Origin: Paenibacillus borealis
Lineage (GTDB): Bacteria; Bacillota; Bacilli; Paenibacillales; Paenibacillaceae
Assembly: GCF_000758665.1 (NCBI RefSeq)
Contig: NZ_CP009285.1
Span: forward strand, 6,944,001-7,008,000
Direction of reading: 5' to 3'
Length of the DNA: 64,000 bases
Shown: positions 15,420 to 24,920 of the stretch, in pieces
Numbering within the stretch: position 1 is the stretch's first letter
How the letters are laid out: every line of letters starts with the position of its first letter
The notes under the pieces: model-generated
What the model was told of the DNA's origin: nothing
The model's input: only the letters and a program-made list of their open reading frames with translations
Databases searched by the model: none
Made by a program: the position numbers and the translations under genes

Positions 15420-17759
15420 GTGAAATCCTTAAGCTTTCTAAGTAAATTAACGATGTTCGCGTTTGCAATCAGCATCCTGCCGGTGCTGTTCATTGGTTCT
15501 TTCTCTTATTTCACATCCTCCAAGGAAATTCAAAAAAATGTTAACGAAAGCAAAATGGAACTTATTTTACAAATCACCTCAAATGTAGAGCATAAGCTTA
15601 CCACTGTCAACCAGACCTTGAACCAGGTAGTGAACTCTTCCGTGCTGAAAAAAGCGCTCAATAATCCGCTGAATGTAACCGATTTCATTTTATATAATGA
15701 CATAAGAAACGAAATCCGCAATATGCAATCTTTCGATACGAAGCTGGAGGATGTCATTCTATTAAATCAGCGGCAGAACTGGATGATCAAGAATTCCGGA
15801 CTCTACCGCCTGAATGAATACCAGAATTACGAGCAGCTTACCAACCTGATGAATATTCCCGACAAAACCTCCTGGGTGCTGAATCCCTCCTCCTTGTTCT
15901 ACAGCGAAGAGAGCATCAACGTTACCGGGTGTAATTACAGCATCAGCCTGATTAAGAAACTCCCGACCACCAAGCTTCAGAAATACGGGCTCGCTATGGC
16001 TAATATTCCCGCCTGCAGTCTCCAGGACTTCATCAACTCCGATGTGCAGCCGCTGGACAGTATTATTGTGCTGGATGAGAACGGGCGGATTCTGCTTCAT
16101 CCCGACCGCAGCCTGATCGGACAGCCTGCCGAGGCGGGCGGATTCACGGGCTTCCAGCGGATTGCCGCAGCGGCCGAGCCCTCAGGGCAATTCAAAACCG
16201 AAATAGACAAAGAAGATTATTCTATAACCTATATGCGCTCTCAGCTCAACGGCTGGATCTATCTGTCAGTGACTTCCATTGAGAGTCTGACCCGCGAATC
16301 CGGCAAAATCGGCACCTACACGGTATTTGTCTGTACGTTCATGCTGCTGCTGTCTGTACTTCTGGCGTGGCTGGGCTCCCGGCGCATGTACACTCCGATC
16401 GAACGGCTGCTGAATCAGATGGGACAGCGCCGTCCCGGCCTGCGGGCAAGGCATACGGATGAATTCCAGCTCATCGGCGAGCAGGTGCATTCCCTGTTCC
16501 AGTCCAAATCACAGCTGGAGAAAGAGGTCAGCCAGCACATCGGGCAGGTGCGGACCTTCTTCCTGATCCAGGCCTTTCAGGGCAATCTGAGGAAACGCGA
16601 GCTGCTGGAGGAACTGGAGCAATACGGGTACCGCAAGCAGGTGGAGGAATGGAAGACGATGGCTGTCATTACGCTGAGCATCGACTTCTCCGAGGAGAGC
16701 AGCTATGAGAAAAAGGATCTCAATCTGCTGTTATTCGCGGCGCATAATATGATTGAGGAATTGGTATCTGCGGATAACAGGCTAACCCCTGTGATGATGG
16801 GGCATGCCCTGGCAACCGTAATTGGCAGCAGTGACGGCAATACGGAATCTTTTCACCGAACGCTCTATGCCTTGACGGAGAAGCTGCAGCAGGAGATTAA
16901 TAATTACCTGAAGCTGCAGGTCAGCATCGGGCTTAGTCTGCCGTTCCACTCTTTTGATAAAATGTCCATTGCCTACAGGGAAAGCCTGGAAGCCTTGAAG
17001 CACCGGATCACGCTCGGCAAAGGTATTATCATCCAGTACGAGAATATTAACTCCGGCAAGCATTATCTCAATCTGAACTACCCTACCCATACCGAAAATG
17101 ACCTGATGGATGCCATCAAGCTGGCTGACAGTGACAAGGCGAAGGAACTGCTGCATAAGCTGTTCAAGTGTATTTTTGCGCTGGGGCTCTCGCCGCAGGA
17201 ATACCAGATTCCGCTGACCCGGCTGCTGAATAATACGCTCATTATGATGCAGGAATCGGGAATTACGCTGAATCAGATCTATCATGCCAACGGATCATTA
17301 TTTGAAGAGCTGACCGATCTGCATATTGTAGCGGAGATTGAAGACTGGTTCTGGACCATCGTGATCCAGCCGGTCATCGTCATCTTCCACAGCAGGCAGA
17401 ATGCCCAGTATCATAACATCTCCGAGAAGCTGATCGATATCGTCCAGCATGAGTATGACCAGGATCTGACGCTGGAGGAATGTGCTTCCCGGCTGCATTA
17501 TAACGCCAACTATATCAGCAGTGTGTTCCGTAAGGAGACCCAGTATTACTTCAGTGACTACCTCACGATGTACCGGTTCAAAATGGCCAAGAAATGGCTG
17601 GAGGAAACCGATATGCCGGTTAAGGATATCGCCTCCCGCTTAAGATACAATAATTCGCAGAACTTCATCCGTTCCTTCCGCAAGCAGGAGGGGATGACTC
17701 CCGGCCAGTACCGCGACAACTTCAGCTCGAAGCCTAAGGCTGTGCCCGATGATTATTAA
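15420..17759 (+). CDS. Membrane-anchored AraC-family regulator (YesN-like, one-component)
   Basis: A protein of about 779 residues with a transmembrane helix at the front (MFAFAISILPVLFIGSFSYF), an extracellular Cache-like sensing domain, a second helix (VFVCTFMLLLSVLLAWLG, near 300) and a cytosolic part ending in a two-helix-turn-helix AraC DNA-binding domain (last 100 residues, QDLTLEECASRLHYNANYIS and the second motif PVKDIASRLRYNNSQNFIRS). I prefer GTG 15420, 9 nt after AAAGGTG; GTG 15408 is also possible. It likely senses a sugar or loaded binding protein and activates the divergent lipoprotein gene. Its last 26 bases overlap the converging gene at 17734. Confidence 0.88.
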   Translation: MKSLSFLSKLTMFAFAISILPVLFIGSFSYFTSSKEIQKNVNESKMELILQITSNVEHKLTTVNQTLNQVVNSSVLKKALNNPLNVTDFILYNDIRNEIRNMQSFDTKLEDVILLNQRQNWMIKNSGLYRLNEYQNYEQLTNLMNIPDKTSWVLNPSSLFYSEESINVTGCNYSISLIKKLPTTKLQKYGLAMANIPACSLQDFINSDVQPLDSIIVLDENGRILLHPDRSLIGQPAEAGGFTGFQRIAAAAEPSGQFKTEIDKEDYSITYMRSQLNGWIYLSVTSIESLTRESGKIGTYTVFVCTFMLLLSVLLAWLGSRRMYTPIERLLNQMGQRRPGLRARHTDEFQLIGEQVHSLFQSKSQLEKEVSQHIGQVRTFFLIQAFQGNLRKRELLEELEQYGYRKQVEEWKTMAVITLSIDFSEESSYEKKDLNLLLFAAHNMIEELVSADNRLTPVMMGHALATVIGSSDGNTESFHRTLYALTEKLQQEINNYLKLQVSIGLSLPFHSFDKMSIAYRESLEALKHRITLGKGIIIQYENINSGKHYLNLNYPTHTENDLMDAIKLADSDKAKELLHKLFKCIFALGLSPQEYQIPLTRLLNNTLIMMQESGITLNQIYHANGSLFEELTDLHIVAEIEDWFWTIVIQPVIVIFHSRQNAQYHNISEKLIDIVQHEYDQDLTLEECASRLHYNANYISSVFRKETQYYFSDYLTMYRFKMAKKWLEETDMPVKDIASRLRYNNSQNFIRSFRKQEGMTPGQYRDNFSSKPKAVPDDY

Positions 17760-18531
17760 GTGCAGCATCCTCCGACGCGGATTTAGGCTTGCGTGATTTT
17801 CTTTTGCGGATAAAGAACGTAATAAGTACAGCCAGAATCAGCACAATGCCGCCAGCCGTGATCGCAATATTCTTGATATCCGGCACGTATACAGCAAGCC
17901 GCAGCGGCTCGGAATCCGCAAGTGAAATATGCCAGGTTAAGGTATTGCCGTCTTGTTCCGCTGCATTATTAGGCCCGTACAGATCATAGGGAATCGTTAA
18001 TTTGAAATCTACGGAGAAGGTGCCCATCAGCAGCCGCACAAGGGATTTAGGTACGCTTAAGCTGCCGATGCCATCAATAATTTCGTCCGAATAGGCGTTC
18101 AGCTTAGGCTGGGCCACCACATCGTACCGGGTATACAGCCATCTGTCTGTCTGCCCGACCTCCGCATCCACAATATCAAGACTGCTGCCGCTGGACTGCA
18201 GCTCCTCGATCGAAGTATAGGATTTCAGAAACTGATATTCTGTAGATTTGCCTCTTGCCGTTTTGTTCAGCTCAATGCCTGCGGCCGCAAGCCTGGTGGT
18301 CAGGAGCTCCTCTATTTTACCGCTGACCAGCGCTTCCGCCCGGGAATCCAGCAGCATACTGAAGGCCAGATCGAGCGAACCGTTCTTCTTCACGGTCATA
18401 TGGGCCGTTCCCTGCGCGCAGCCCGTGAGCAGCAGCACAAGCATCATCATCATCATCAGTGCAGTCTTAACTTTGAATCTGTTCAAGCCTCGTACGTTCA
18501 ACAACTTCCCCTCCATCCGCTGCCTGTTCAC
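17734..18531 (-). CDS. DUF3153/LppM-like lipoprotein with C-terminal membrane helix
   Basis: A 265-residue protein with an N-terminal signal and lipobox LLTGC (near residue 38), an extracellular domain of about 170 residues rich in Ser and Asp, and a C-terminal membrane helix (ITAGGIVLILAVLITFFI) followed by a basic tail. This topology resembles LppM/DUF3153 proteins. Five Met codons in a row precede the hydrophobic core. The start could be the later ATG (MEGKLLNVRG). Its 3' end overlaps the regulator gene at 15420-17759 tail to tail. Function is unknown. Confidence 0.75.
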   Translation of the reverse strand: MNRQRMEGKLLNVRGLNRFKVKTALMMMMMLVLLLTGCAQGTAHMTVKKNGSLDLAFSMLLDSRAEALVSGKIEELLTTRLAAAGIELNKTARGKSTEYQFLKSYTSIEELQSSGSSLDIVDAEVGQTDRWLYTRYDVVAQPKLNAYSDEIIDGIGSLSVPKSLVRLLMGTFSVDFKLTIPYDLYGPNNAAEQDGNTLTWHISLADSEPLRLAVYVPDIKNIAITAGGIVLILAVLITFFIRKRKSRKPKSASEDAALNNHRAQP

Positions 18532-18603
18532 AAGAATATCACAGAGTCAGCTTACCACAAATTCAGCTCCCATTGAATGTTACCCTCTGAACCTCCCTCT
18601 CTA

Positions 18604-21363
18604 TCACTCCGCCCACTCCTGCGGCATTTGCTTCATTCGTTCAGCTACCTTCACCGCGTAGACGTGCAGGTTGAAATGCTGCAGCATTTTGAAATAAGCC
18701 TGAAAGTTTTTCAGATTATACGGGTCCTTCATACATAGTTTTTCATAATACTCCATACTCCGGTAGTAATCGCCTTGAGCGGCGAAGTACTCAGCCAGCC
18801 TGTTCAGAATCTGCATATATTTGATCGCGATGCGCTCACGTTCGCCTTCAATAAAAGACTCGTACCTGTATTCCTCCAGCAGATCCCCGCGGTACAGCTG
18901 CTCCGCCCGGATCAGCTCCTCCATATTCCCGGTCTCCAGCTTAACCTCCAGGAAGGCGGCCAGATCCAGGTCTATAAGGCTGGTGTTCAGAGAGTACAAG
19001 CCATCGACATTCTTGATATAACGCGAATTCCGGCCCGGATTGCCTCCCGGCTCCAGCGTACTTCTGAGTACAGACAATGCCACATATAGCTGATTCTGTG
19101 CCGATCCAAGTGATTTATTCTGAAACAGCTCTTCGATAATAATATCCTGCGGCGTTCTTCCCTTATGGTTCACGATCAGGAAGAGCAGCAGTCTCAAGCT
19201 GGCTTTGCGCCGTACCACAATGGGCTGATCATTGACGCTGATGCTGAGCGGACCTAGCACTCCGATCTGCAGCAGCGGTGCGGCCTCCGCTTCCAGTAAT
19301 ATTGCAGTTGTATCCCTCTGCTCCTGCTTATAGCGGTCAGCAATGAAGGGATAACCGTTCTTCTCACAGACTTCGTTCAGTTCCAGCCACTTCACGCCTG
19401 CCGCCACGGTCGCCTTCTGCTTCAGCAACAGCGTATACTGCGCGGCGACTACATGCGCGAACACGAATTTGAACGATTGCAGCACCTGATAGGCGATTTC
19501 GAGGCAAGGTCCGGCTTCCTGCAGACGGCCTGCACTGACGTAGGCTCTGGCCAAATAGATATTGGACAAGCCGATATCACGGTCAAATCCGAAATTCTCA
19601 GCCAGTTGAACCGTTTGCTGCGCCCATTCAATAGCCTGCGGGACATCCTGGACGAGATTGTAGAGCTTGCATCTGCTGCAGTATAGGAAGAACTGGAGCG
19701 CATCATCATTGCCCGGGCTGCGCTCCAGGGCTTTCTCCAGATATTCAACAGCTTCAGGAGCCCCGTCTTCAATCAGGGTGTCGGCAATCCCGCTTAATGC
19801 ATAAGGCAGGAAATGTATATCCCCCTCCGATTCTGCCAGGAACAGGCAGCGCTGTGCACAGGCCTTGGCCTCGGCGGTCTGTCCCAGATTCAGCAGCAAA
19901 TCCGCTTGAAAGTTAAGGCTGAGCATGATCATCGGCTGATCCTGCACCCGTTCGAAGGTCTGCAGTGCGGCTTCCGACAGTGCCTTGGCTTGTCCGAGGT
20001 CCCCCGTCAGCTTATATATACCGGCCAGCTGCTGGCGGATCAGAGCCGCCCACATCTGCTGCTGCCGTTCTTCCAGGCCAGCCAGGTTCTGCTCCAGCCG
20101 CCCGATCAATTGATGCAGAACATACAACGGGATGCAGCGGTACAGAGTGATGGAGGATTCGATATAATGGTGGTCAAAAAATTCCTCCAGCCAGCTCTGA
20201 AGCAGTGCCATGAATTCCTGAGGCTGGTAGCGCACCTGAAGCACCCGCATCAGCCTGCCGGCATTCACGAAATCCCTGCCCAGAATGGAATGGGCAAAGG
20301 CCGGAAAAAATTGATGATTCCCCTCATAAACGCCGCTCAGCTTCAGATGATCCTGATTGATCCCGCTGCGGCTGTTTTCTGTCCGGTGGCGCTCGATTAG
20401 AAAAGATCGGAATAATTTATGATACCGGAAGGTCTGTTCATTGGGATTAACGCTGAAGGTGAACCGCTTGATCAGGAGCGCCGGGACCTCTTCATCCGTC
20501 AGGTCCAGATACTTCCGGATGACGGACGGGTCCAGCTCTCTCATGATACTGGTCTTGAGCAGAAAAGTACGCAGCGCCGGGGTCTGCAAATTCAGCACTT
20601 CCCGGTCCATATAATCGTAAAGATGCGGAATTCTGGACAGCTTCGGGAGAATACGGTCACGTTCCTCTACGGGCTTGCCCTGGACTGCATCACGGATCAG
20701 CTCCAGGCTGGCCGGCCAGCCTTCAGTAGTATGAAGGATATATTCAATCTCACGGGCTTCCAGCGGTGCGGACGGCATATCCCGAAAGAATGCGCCGATC
20801 TCCTCCTGCGTAAAGGCCAGCTCCGACTTGCTTATATTGAAGTAATTCCGGCGTAATTTATAGGAAGCGTAAGGCAGGGATGGCAGCAGCTGTCCGCTCA
20901 GAACAAAGCGGATCCCCGGCGGAGTCTCACCAAGCAGTCTCTCCAGCAGCTCAAGGATCTTCTGAACCGGATTAATGACATGGACATGGTCGAGAATGAT
21001 GTACAGCTCTTCCGGCCAGTTGGACAACGTATGCAGCAGCTCTTCCGCGCCGGCATGAATAAACTTGGGCAGACGGTGGCTGTCAGGCCGCTGCTTCACC
21101 TGTTTGCCAAGAGCAGCCAGTAAATGAGCAATGAAGATGGAGGCGGAACTGTCGCTGTCATGCAGCTGATACCAGACGGCCGGCAAGCCCCTGTCCAGCA
21201 TATAACTGGAGAGCAATGCCGTTTTGCCATAACCCGGTTCCGCAACCACCGTAATCAGCTTCACCTGACGGTTACGGTCCAGAAGCTCATACAGACGGGG
21301 ACGGGGGATACAAAACGGACTGCCCGGTATGCTGATCCTGCTATTATTCTCATGTATGTTCAA
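18604..21363 (-). CDS. Large MalT/SARP-like ATPase transcriptional regulator
   Basis: A 919-residue protein. Near residue 41-50 is the P-loop AEPGYGKTALL of a STAND-type NTPase, and LYIILDHVHVI is a Walker B-like strand. A TPR-like helical middle (about 400-670) follows. The C terminus has an OmpR/SARP-type winged helix (GVLGPLSISVNDQPIVVRRK, about 685-780) and a bacterial transcriptional activator domain to the end. This order, NTPase then TPR then SARP, places the DNA-binding part at the C terminus. I chose TTG 21363 with GAGGTGG upstream. It is divergent from the first S8 protease gene, so regulation of the proteases is a fair guess but unproven. Confidence 0.83.
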   Translation of the reverse strand: MNIHENNSRISIPGSPFCIPRPRLYELLDRNRQVKLITVVAEPGYGKTALLSSYMLDRGLPAVWYQLHDSDSSASIFIAHLLAALGKQVKQRPDSHRLPKFIHAGAEELLHTLSNWPEELYIILDHVHVINPVQKILELLERLLGETPPGIRFVLSGQLLPSLPYASYKLRRNYFNISKSELAFTQEEIGAFFRDMPSAPLEAREIEYILHTTEGWPASLELIRDAVQGKPVEERDRILPKLSRIPHLYDYMDREVLNLQTPALRTFLLKTSIMRELDPSVIRKYLDLTDEEVPALLIKRFTFSVNPNEQTFRYHKLFRSFLIERHRTENSRSGINQDHLKLSGVYEGNHQFFPAFAHSILGRDFVNAGRLMRVLQVRYQPQEFMALLQSWLEEFFDHHYIESSITLYRCIPLYVLHQLIGRLEQNLAGLEERQQQMWAALIRQQLAGIYKLTGDLGQAKALSEAALQTFERVQDQPMIMLSLNFQADLLLNLGQTAEAKACAQRCLFLAESEGDIHFLPYALSGIADTLIEDGAPEAVEYLEKALERSPGNDDALQFFLYCSRCKLYNLVQDVPQAIEWAQQTVQLAENFGFDRDIGLSNIYLARAYVSAGRLQEAGPCLEIAYQVLQSFKFVFAHVVAAQYTLLLKQKATVAAGVKWLELNEVCEKNGYPFIADRYKQEQRDTTAILLEAEAAPLLQIGVLGPLSISVNDQPIVVRRKASLRLLLFLIVNHKGRTPQDIIIEELFQNKSLGSAQNQLYVALSVLRSTLEPGGNPGRNSRYIKNVDGLYSLNTSLIDLDLAAFLEVKLETGNMEELIRAEQLYRGDLLEEYRYESFIEGERERIAIKYMQILNRLAEYFAAQGDYYRSMEYYEKLCMKDPYNLKNFQAYFKMLQHFNLHVYAVKVAERMKQMPQEWAE

Positions 21364-21588
21364 TCGGTTTCCACCTCGCTGCAATCGCATTTTTTGACAT
21401 CATTCCCCAGTAACCCTTCATACGCGAAACGCAATCCATCTAACGTTAGAAAGATTGACATCATTATACCTCACTACTCTATTTATTTTTTAAAATTATG
21501 AATATTTCCCTCTTCCGGAGCAATTAAAGACGCTTTCATCAGCCTTACGGATCATTTCTGTAAGATCCCAGTAAGGTCAGCCTACTAT

Positions 21589-21610
21589 CATATATCACAT
21601 GTCATATATG
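21589..21610. promoter_or_regulatory. Inverted repeat upstream of the first protease gene
   Basis: CATATAT (21589-21595) and ATATATG (21604-21610) are separated by 8 bp, 65 bp before the protease start and between it and the divergent SARP-like regulator. A candidate operator. Confidence 0.35.
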
Positions 21611-21674
21611 TTGACTCAGGAAATCTGAATCTCCAGCAGAAATACATTTCTTGTTCAATCAGGAGGGTAAAAAC

Positions 21675-24600
21675 TTGAGAAAAGAATGGTTAAGCAAGTC
21701 TATTATGATCATGGCCTTCACATCGCTCTTGATTGGCCCGCTCGGCAACGCCTTCGCTGCCCAGGAGCCCTCAGGCAAACCGCGCAAAAGCGAATGGTCC
21801 GCAGACACCGCTCCGCAAGAAAAGGTGATACAGATCAAGCCGTCTTCCGGCAGCACAGCTGCCGGAGCAGAAACGAAAGCGATCCCTGCCGGAGAAGCCG
21901 CTTATGACAGCAGCACGATTATCGTGAAGTATAAGGCCGGATTCACGTCACCTTCCAGCTCCATTCTGGATTCCAGCATTCTTCAGAGCAGCATTAGGCT
22001 CTCCGGCATTGATGCAGAAGCTCTGAGTGTGCCTGCCTCTGCCGACATCGGTCCATTGATTACCGAACTGAACAACGACCCCAACGTCCTCTACGCTGAG
22101 CCTAACTACAAGCTGTATCCGGCAGCAGCCGGCACACTTCCGGACGACACCTATTTCGATAAACAATGGGCACTGCTCAACACGGGACAGGATCCCGCAA
22201 ATACAGATCAGCCCGGCTTACCCGGGATCGACATTAAGGCTACCGAAGCCTGGAATATTACGCAAGGCAGCAGTGATCTGATTGTCGCGGTCATCGATAC
22301 CGGCATGGCTGCCGGTCATCCCGATCTGGCGGACAATATCTGGACCAACAAGAAGGATTATGCCGGTAACGGCAAGGATGATGACAACAACGGCTATATT
22401 GACGATGTTCACGGCTGGAACTTCATTGATCATACGAATCAGCTCTATGATGCCGTGGATGGGGACTGGCACGGAACAGCCGTAGCCGGGATTATCGCCG
22501 CCTCCTCGAATAACGGCATCGGCGTATCGGGCATCGCCCCCAAGGTGAAGATTATGCCGCTCAAGTTCATGAAAGGCGAATACGGGACCGTGCTCGCTCT
22601 GATCGAAGCCATCCAGTATGCCGAGAAGAACGGGGCCAAGATCGCCAATATCAGTGCCGAAACCTACAACTACAGCCAGGCGCTCAAAGACGTAATTGAT
22701 GCCTCCAAGATGCTCATTGTTGCCCCTTCCGGCAACTACAGTGTGAACACGGATGCTACACCAGCTTATCCGGCCGCCTTTGACAGCCCGAACATCCTCT
22801 CCGTTACGGCAGTGGATAATACCGGGAATCTGGCCGCCATGTCCAATATCGGCGCGGAATCGGTGGACGTTGCAGCGCCTGGCGACCTGAACTGGACAAC
22901 AGCACCTGTGGTCAATTCAGGTCTGGCCGCGCAGATAGACGACGGCACCTCCAGAATTATTTTTAACGGGATTGCTTTTGAGAACATTCTGGACGATGAG
23001 GATGCTGACCAGAATTACAGCCAGGAGGCTTTTGACAAAGCTATGGATTATCTGGGTGCCCCGAAGGATGACGCTTCTGCAAGAATACTGCTCGTACAGG
23101 ATGACGGCTCCAATATCGAGCCTTATCCAAGCAGTCCGAAGCTGTCCAAGTACAAGGCACTGCTTGAAGATTACGCCGGGTTCGACGAAGAGGAGGATAT
23201 TGTCCAGTCCGCACCGAACGGCGGGGACGGCCCTTCGGCAGATCTGCTGGGGCAATATGATGTTGTCATCTGGTTCACAGGCACCGCCGCCAGGAACAAT
23301 CTTAAGAATATTACGGACAACGATCAGGCCCAGCTGAAGGAATATCTGCAGGCTGGAGGACACCTCCTGCTTACAGGGTCCCATTCCTTAAATGCAATGG
23401 AAGAATCCGACTTTACGAGAGATGTCCTGCATCTGTACTTCGTCGAGGAATATTTCTATTCGAACGTACTCGGAGTTTCCGGAACCATCTATGATGGCGT
23501 ACAGTATCCGCTGGATGAAGACAAGGACAGCTACAACTGGGTCATTTCCAGAGATCCGAAGATTGCCACCATTAACCTTGAGAATATTACAAAGGCACCG
23601 AACAGCACTTATACCTACAACTATACACAGGGTACCTCTTACGCTGCCGCCCATGCTTCCGGTGTTGCCGCACTGGTGCTCAGCCAGGAGCCGTCACTCA
23701 GCCCGCTTGCCGTTAAGCAGCGGATCATGAGCAGCGGCACACGTCTCAGCTCACTGACAGGCCGTATAGCCAGCGGAGCCATGATCAACGCCTATCAGGC
23801 GCTGACAGATGATGACATTCCCGGCACCCCTTACGCCGGCGGCAGCATCACTAACCGGCTGGATGAGGCTGCGGACGTGAATGATGTCTATTCCATCGAG
23901 CTCCACGCCGGTGAGAATATCAGCCTGGCACTAACCGGTGATGCAGGAACAGACTTCGATCTGTATCTGTATTCTCCTGAAGCGGCAACCGTTCAGCGTA
24001 ACGACAATATCCTGGCTTACTCGGAGAATAAAGGAACCTCTTCTGAAGCTATAGATTTCACAGTGAACGAGAGCGGAACCTACTATCTGGACGTGTATGC
24101 CTACAAGGGCAGCGGCAGCTATACGCTTAGTGTTGCCACAGATAACCTGGCAGGCAGCTATGAGGATACCAGCAGCCCGCTGATCTTCACCGGCCCTTGG
24201 GCACAGGTCAGCAGCAGCGCCTATTCCGGAACAACCGCCAAGCAGATTAATGCGAAGGGCAAGGTCGAGTTCGCCTTCGTAGGCAGCTATATCAGCTGGA
24301 CCGGCTCCAAGAATGACAAGCAGGGCATCGCCAATATCTATATCGACGGGATCAAGGCAGCAGCCCCTTCACTGTTCAGCAAGACCTCCCTGGACAAGCA
24401 GCTAATCTATGAAAAAATCGTTCCTTACGGGCAGCATACCTTCACTATTGAATGGACGGGCAAGACCGATCCAAATGCCAAAAAGAGCGGCACCGCCTTC
24501 ATCAATGTCGACGCCCTCACAGTAGCTCATCTTGTTCAGGAGGACAATGCCACTACCTCTTACAGCGGTGCCTGGAAAACCAACTTCAGCCTGAAGCATT

Positions 24601-24905
24601 TCGGCGGAATTGCCAAATATGCAGACGGCCCTGAAGCCTCTGCCCAATTCAAATTTGAAGGCACTCAGGTACAGGTACTGGCGTACACCGGACCTAACCG
24701 CGGTATCGCTGACATTCTCATTGATGAGAAGCCGGTCGCTTCCGTTGACTTATACAGTGCAGTGCCTGAATTCCGGGCAGTGATCTTCGAATCGGCAGCC
24801 TTGCCTGCGGGCAAGCATACCCTGCGTGTCGTCCACACCGGGGAGAAGAATGCGGCTTCCAGCGGCACCTATATTTCGGTGGATGCCATCTCTATCCCGC
24901 AGTAA
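21675..24905 (+). CDS. Secreted S8 (subtilisin-like) serine protease with inserted domain
   Basis: A 1076-residue exported protease. The TTG start at 21675 follows AGGAGGG by 7 nt. After the signal peptide (cut near NAFA-AQ) comes an I9-like pro-domain (STIIVKYKAGF), then the catalytic triad: Asp208 in VIDTGMAAGHPDL, His266 in WHGTAVAGII and Ser655 in GTSYAAAHASGVAAL. Between the oxyanion region (APSGN) and the Ser motif sit about 240 extra residues that look like a GATase-type domain (YDVVIWFTG, YLQAGGHLLLTG). A PPC domain (NDVYSIELHAG) and two related beta-sandwich modules of about 110 residues follow. It precedes a second S8 protease gene by 15 bp. Confidence 0.9.
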   Translation: MRKEWLSKSIMIMAFTSLLIGPLGNAFAAQEPSGKPRKSEWSADTAPQEKVIQIKPSSGSTAAGAETKAIPAGEAAYDSSTIIVKYKAGFTSPSSSILDSSILQSSIRLSGIDAEALSVPASADIGPLITELNNDPNVLYAEPNYKLYPAAAGTLPDDTYFDKQWALLNTGQDPANTDQPGLPGIDIKATEAWNITQGSSDLIVAVIDTGMAAGHPDLADNIWTNKKDYAGNGKDDDNNGYIDDVHGWNFIDHTNQLYDAVDGDWHGTAVAGIIAASSNNGIGVSGIAPKVKIMPLKFMKGEYGTVLALIEAIQYAEKNGAKIANISAETYNYSQALKDVIDASKMLIVAPSGNYSVNTDATPAYPAAFDSPNILSVTAVDNTGNLAAMSNIGAESVDVAAPGDLNWTTAPVVNSGLAAQIDDGTSRIIFNGIAFENILDDEDADQNYSQEAFDKAMDYLGAPKDDASARILLVQDDGSNIEPYPSSPKLSKYKALLEDYAGFDEEEDIVQSAPNGGDGPSADLLGQYDVVIWFTGTAARNNLKNITDNDQAQLKEYLQAGGHLLLTGSHSLNAMEESDFTRDVLHLYFVEEYFYSNVLGVSGTIYDGVQYPLDEDKDSYNWVISRDPKIATINLENITKAPNSTYTYNYTQGTSYAAAHASGVAALVLSQEPSLSPLAVKQRIMSSGTRLSSLTGRIASGAMINAYQALTDDDIPGTPYAGGSITNRLDEAADVNDVYSIELHAGENISLALTGDAGTDFDLYLYSPEAATVQRNDNILAYSENKGTSSEAIDFTVNESGTYYLDVYAYKGSGSYTLSVATDNLAGSYEDTSSPLIFTGPWAQVSSSAYSGTTAKQINAKGKVEFAFVGSYISWTGSKNDKQGIANIYIDGIKAAAPSLFSKTSLDKQLIYEKIVPYGQHTFTIEWTGKTDPNAKKSGTAFINVDALTVAHLVQEDNATTSYSGAWKTNFSLKHFGGIAKYADGPEASAQFKFEGTQVQVLAYTGPNRGIADILIDEKPVASVDLYSAVPEFRAVIFESAALPAGKHTLRVVHTGEKNAASSGTYISVDAISIPQ

Positions 24906-24920
24906 ATACCTTCTATAGAA

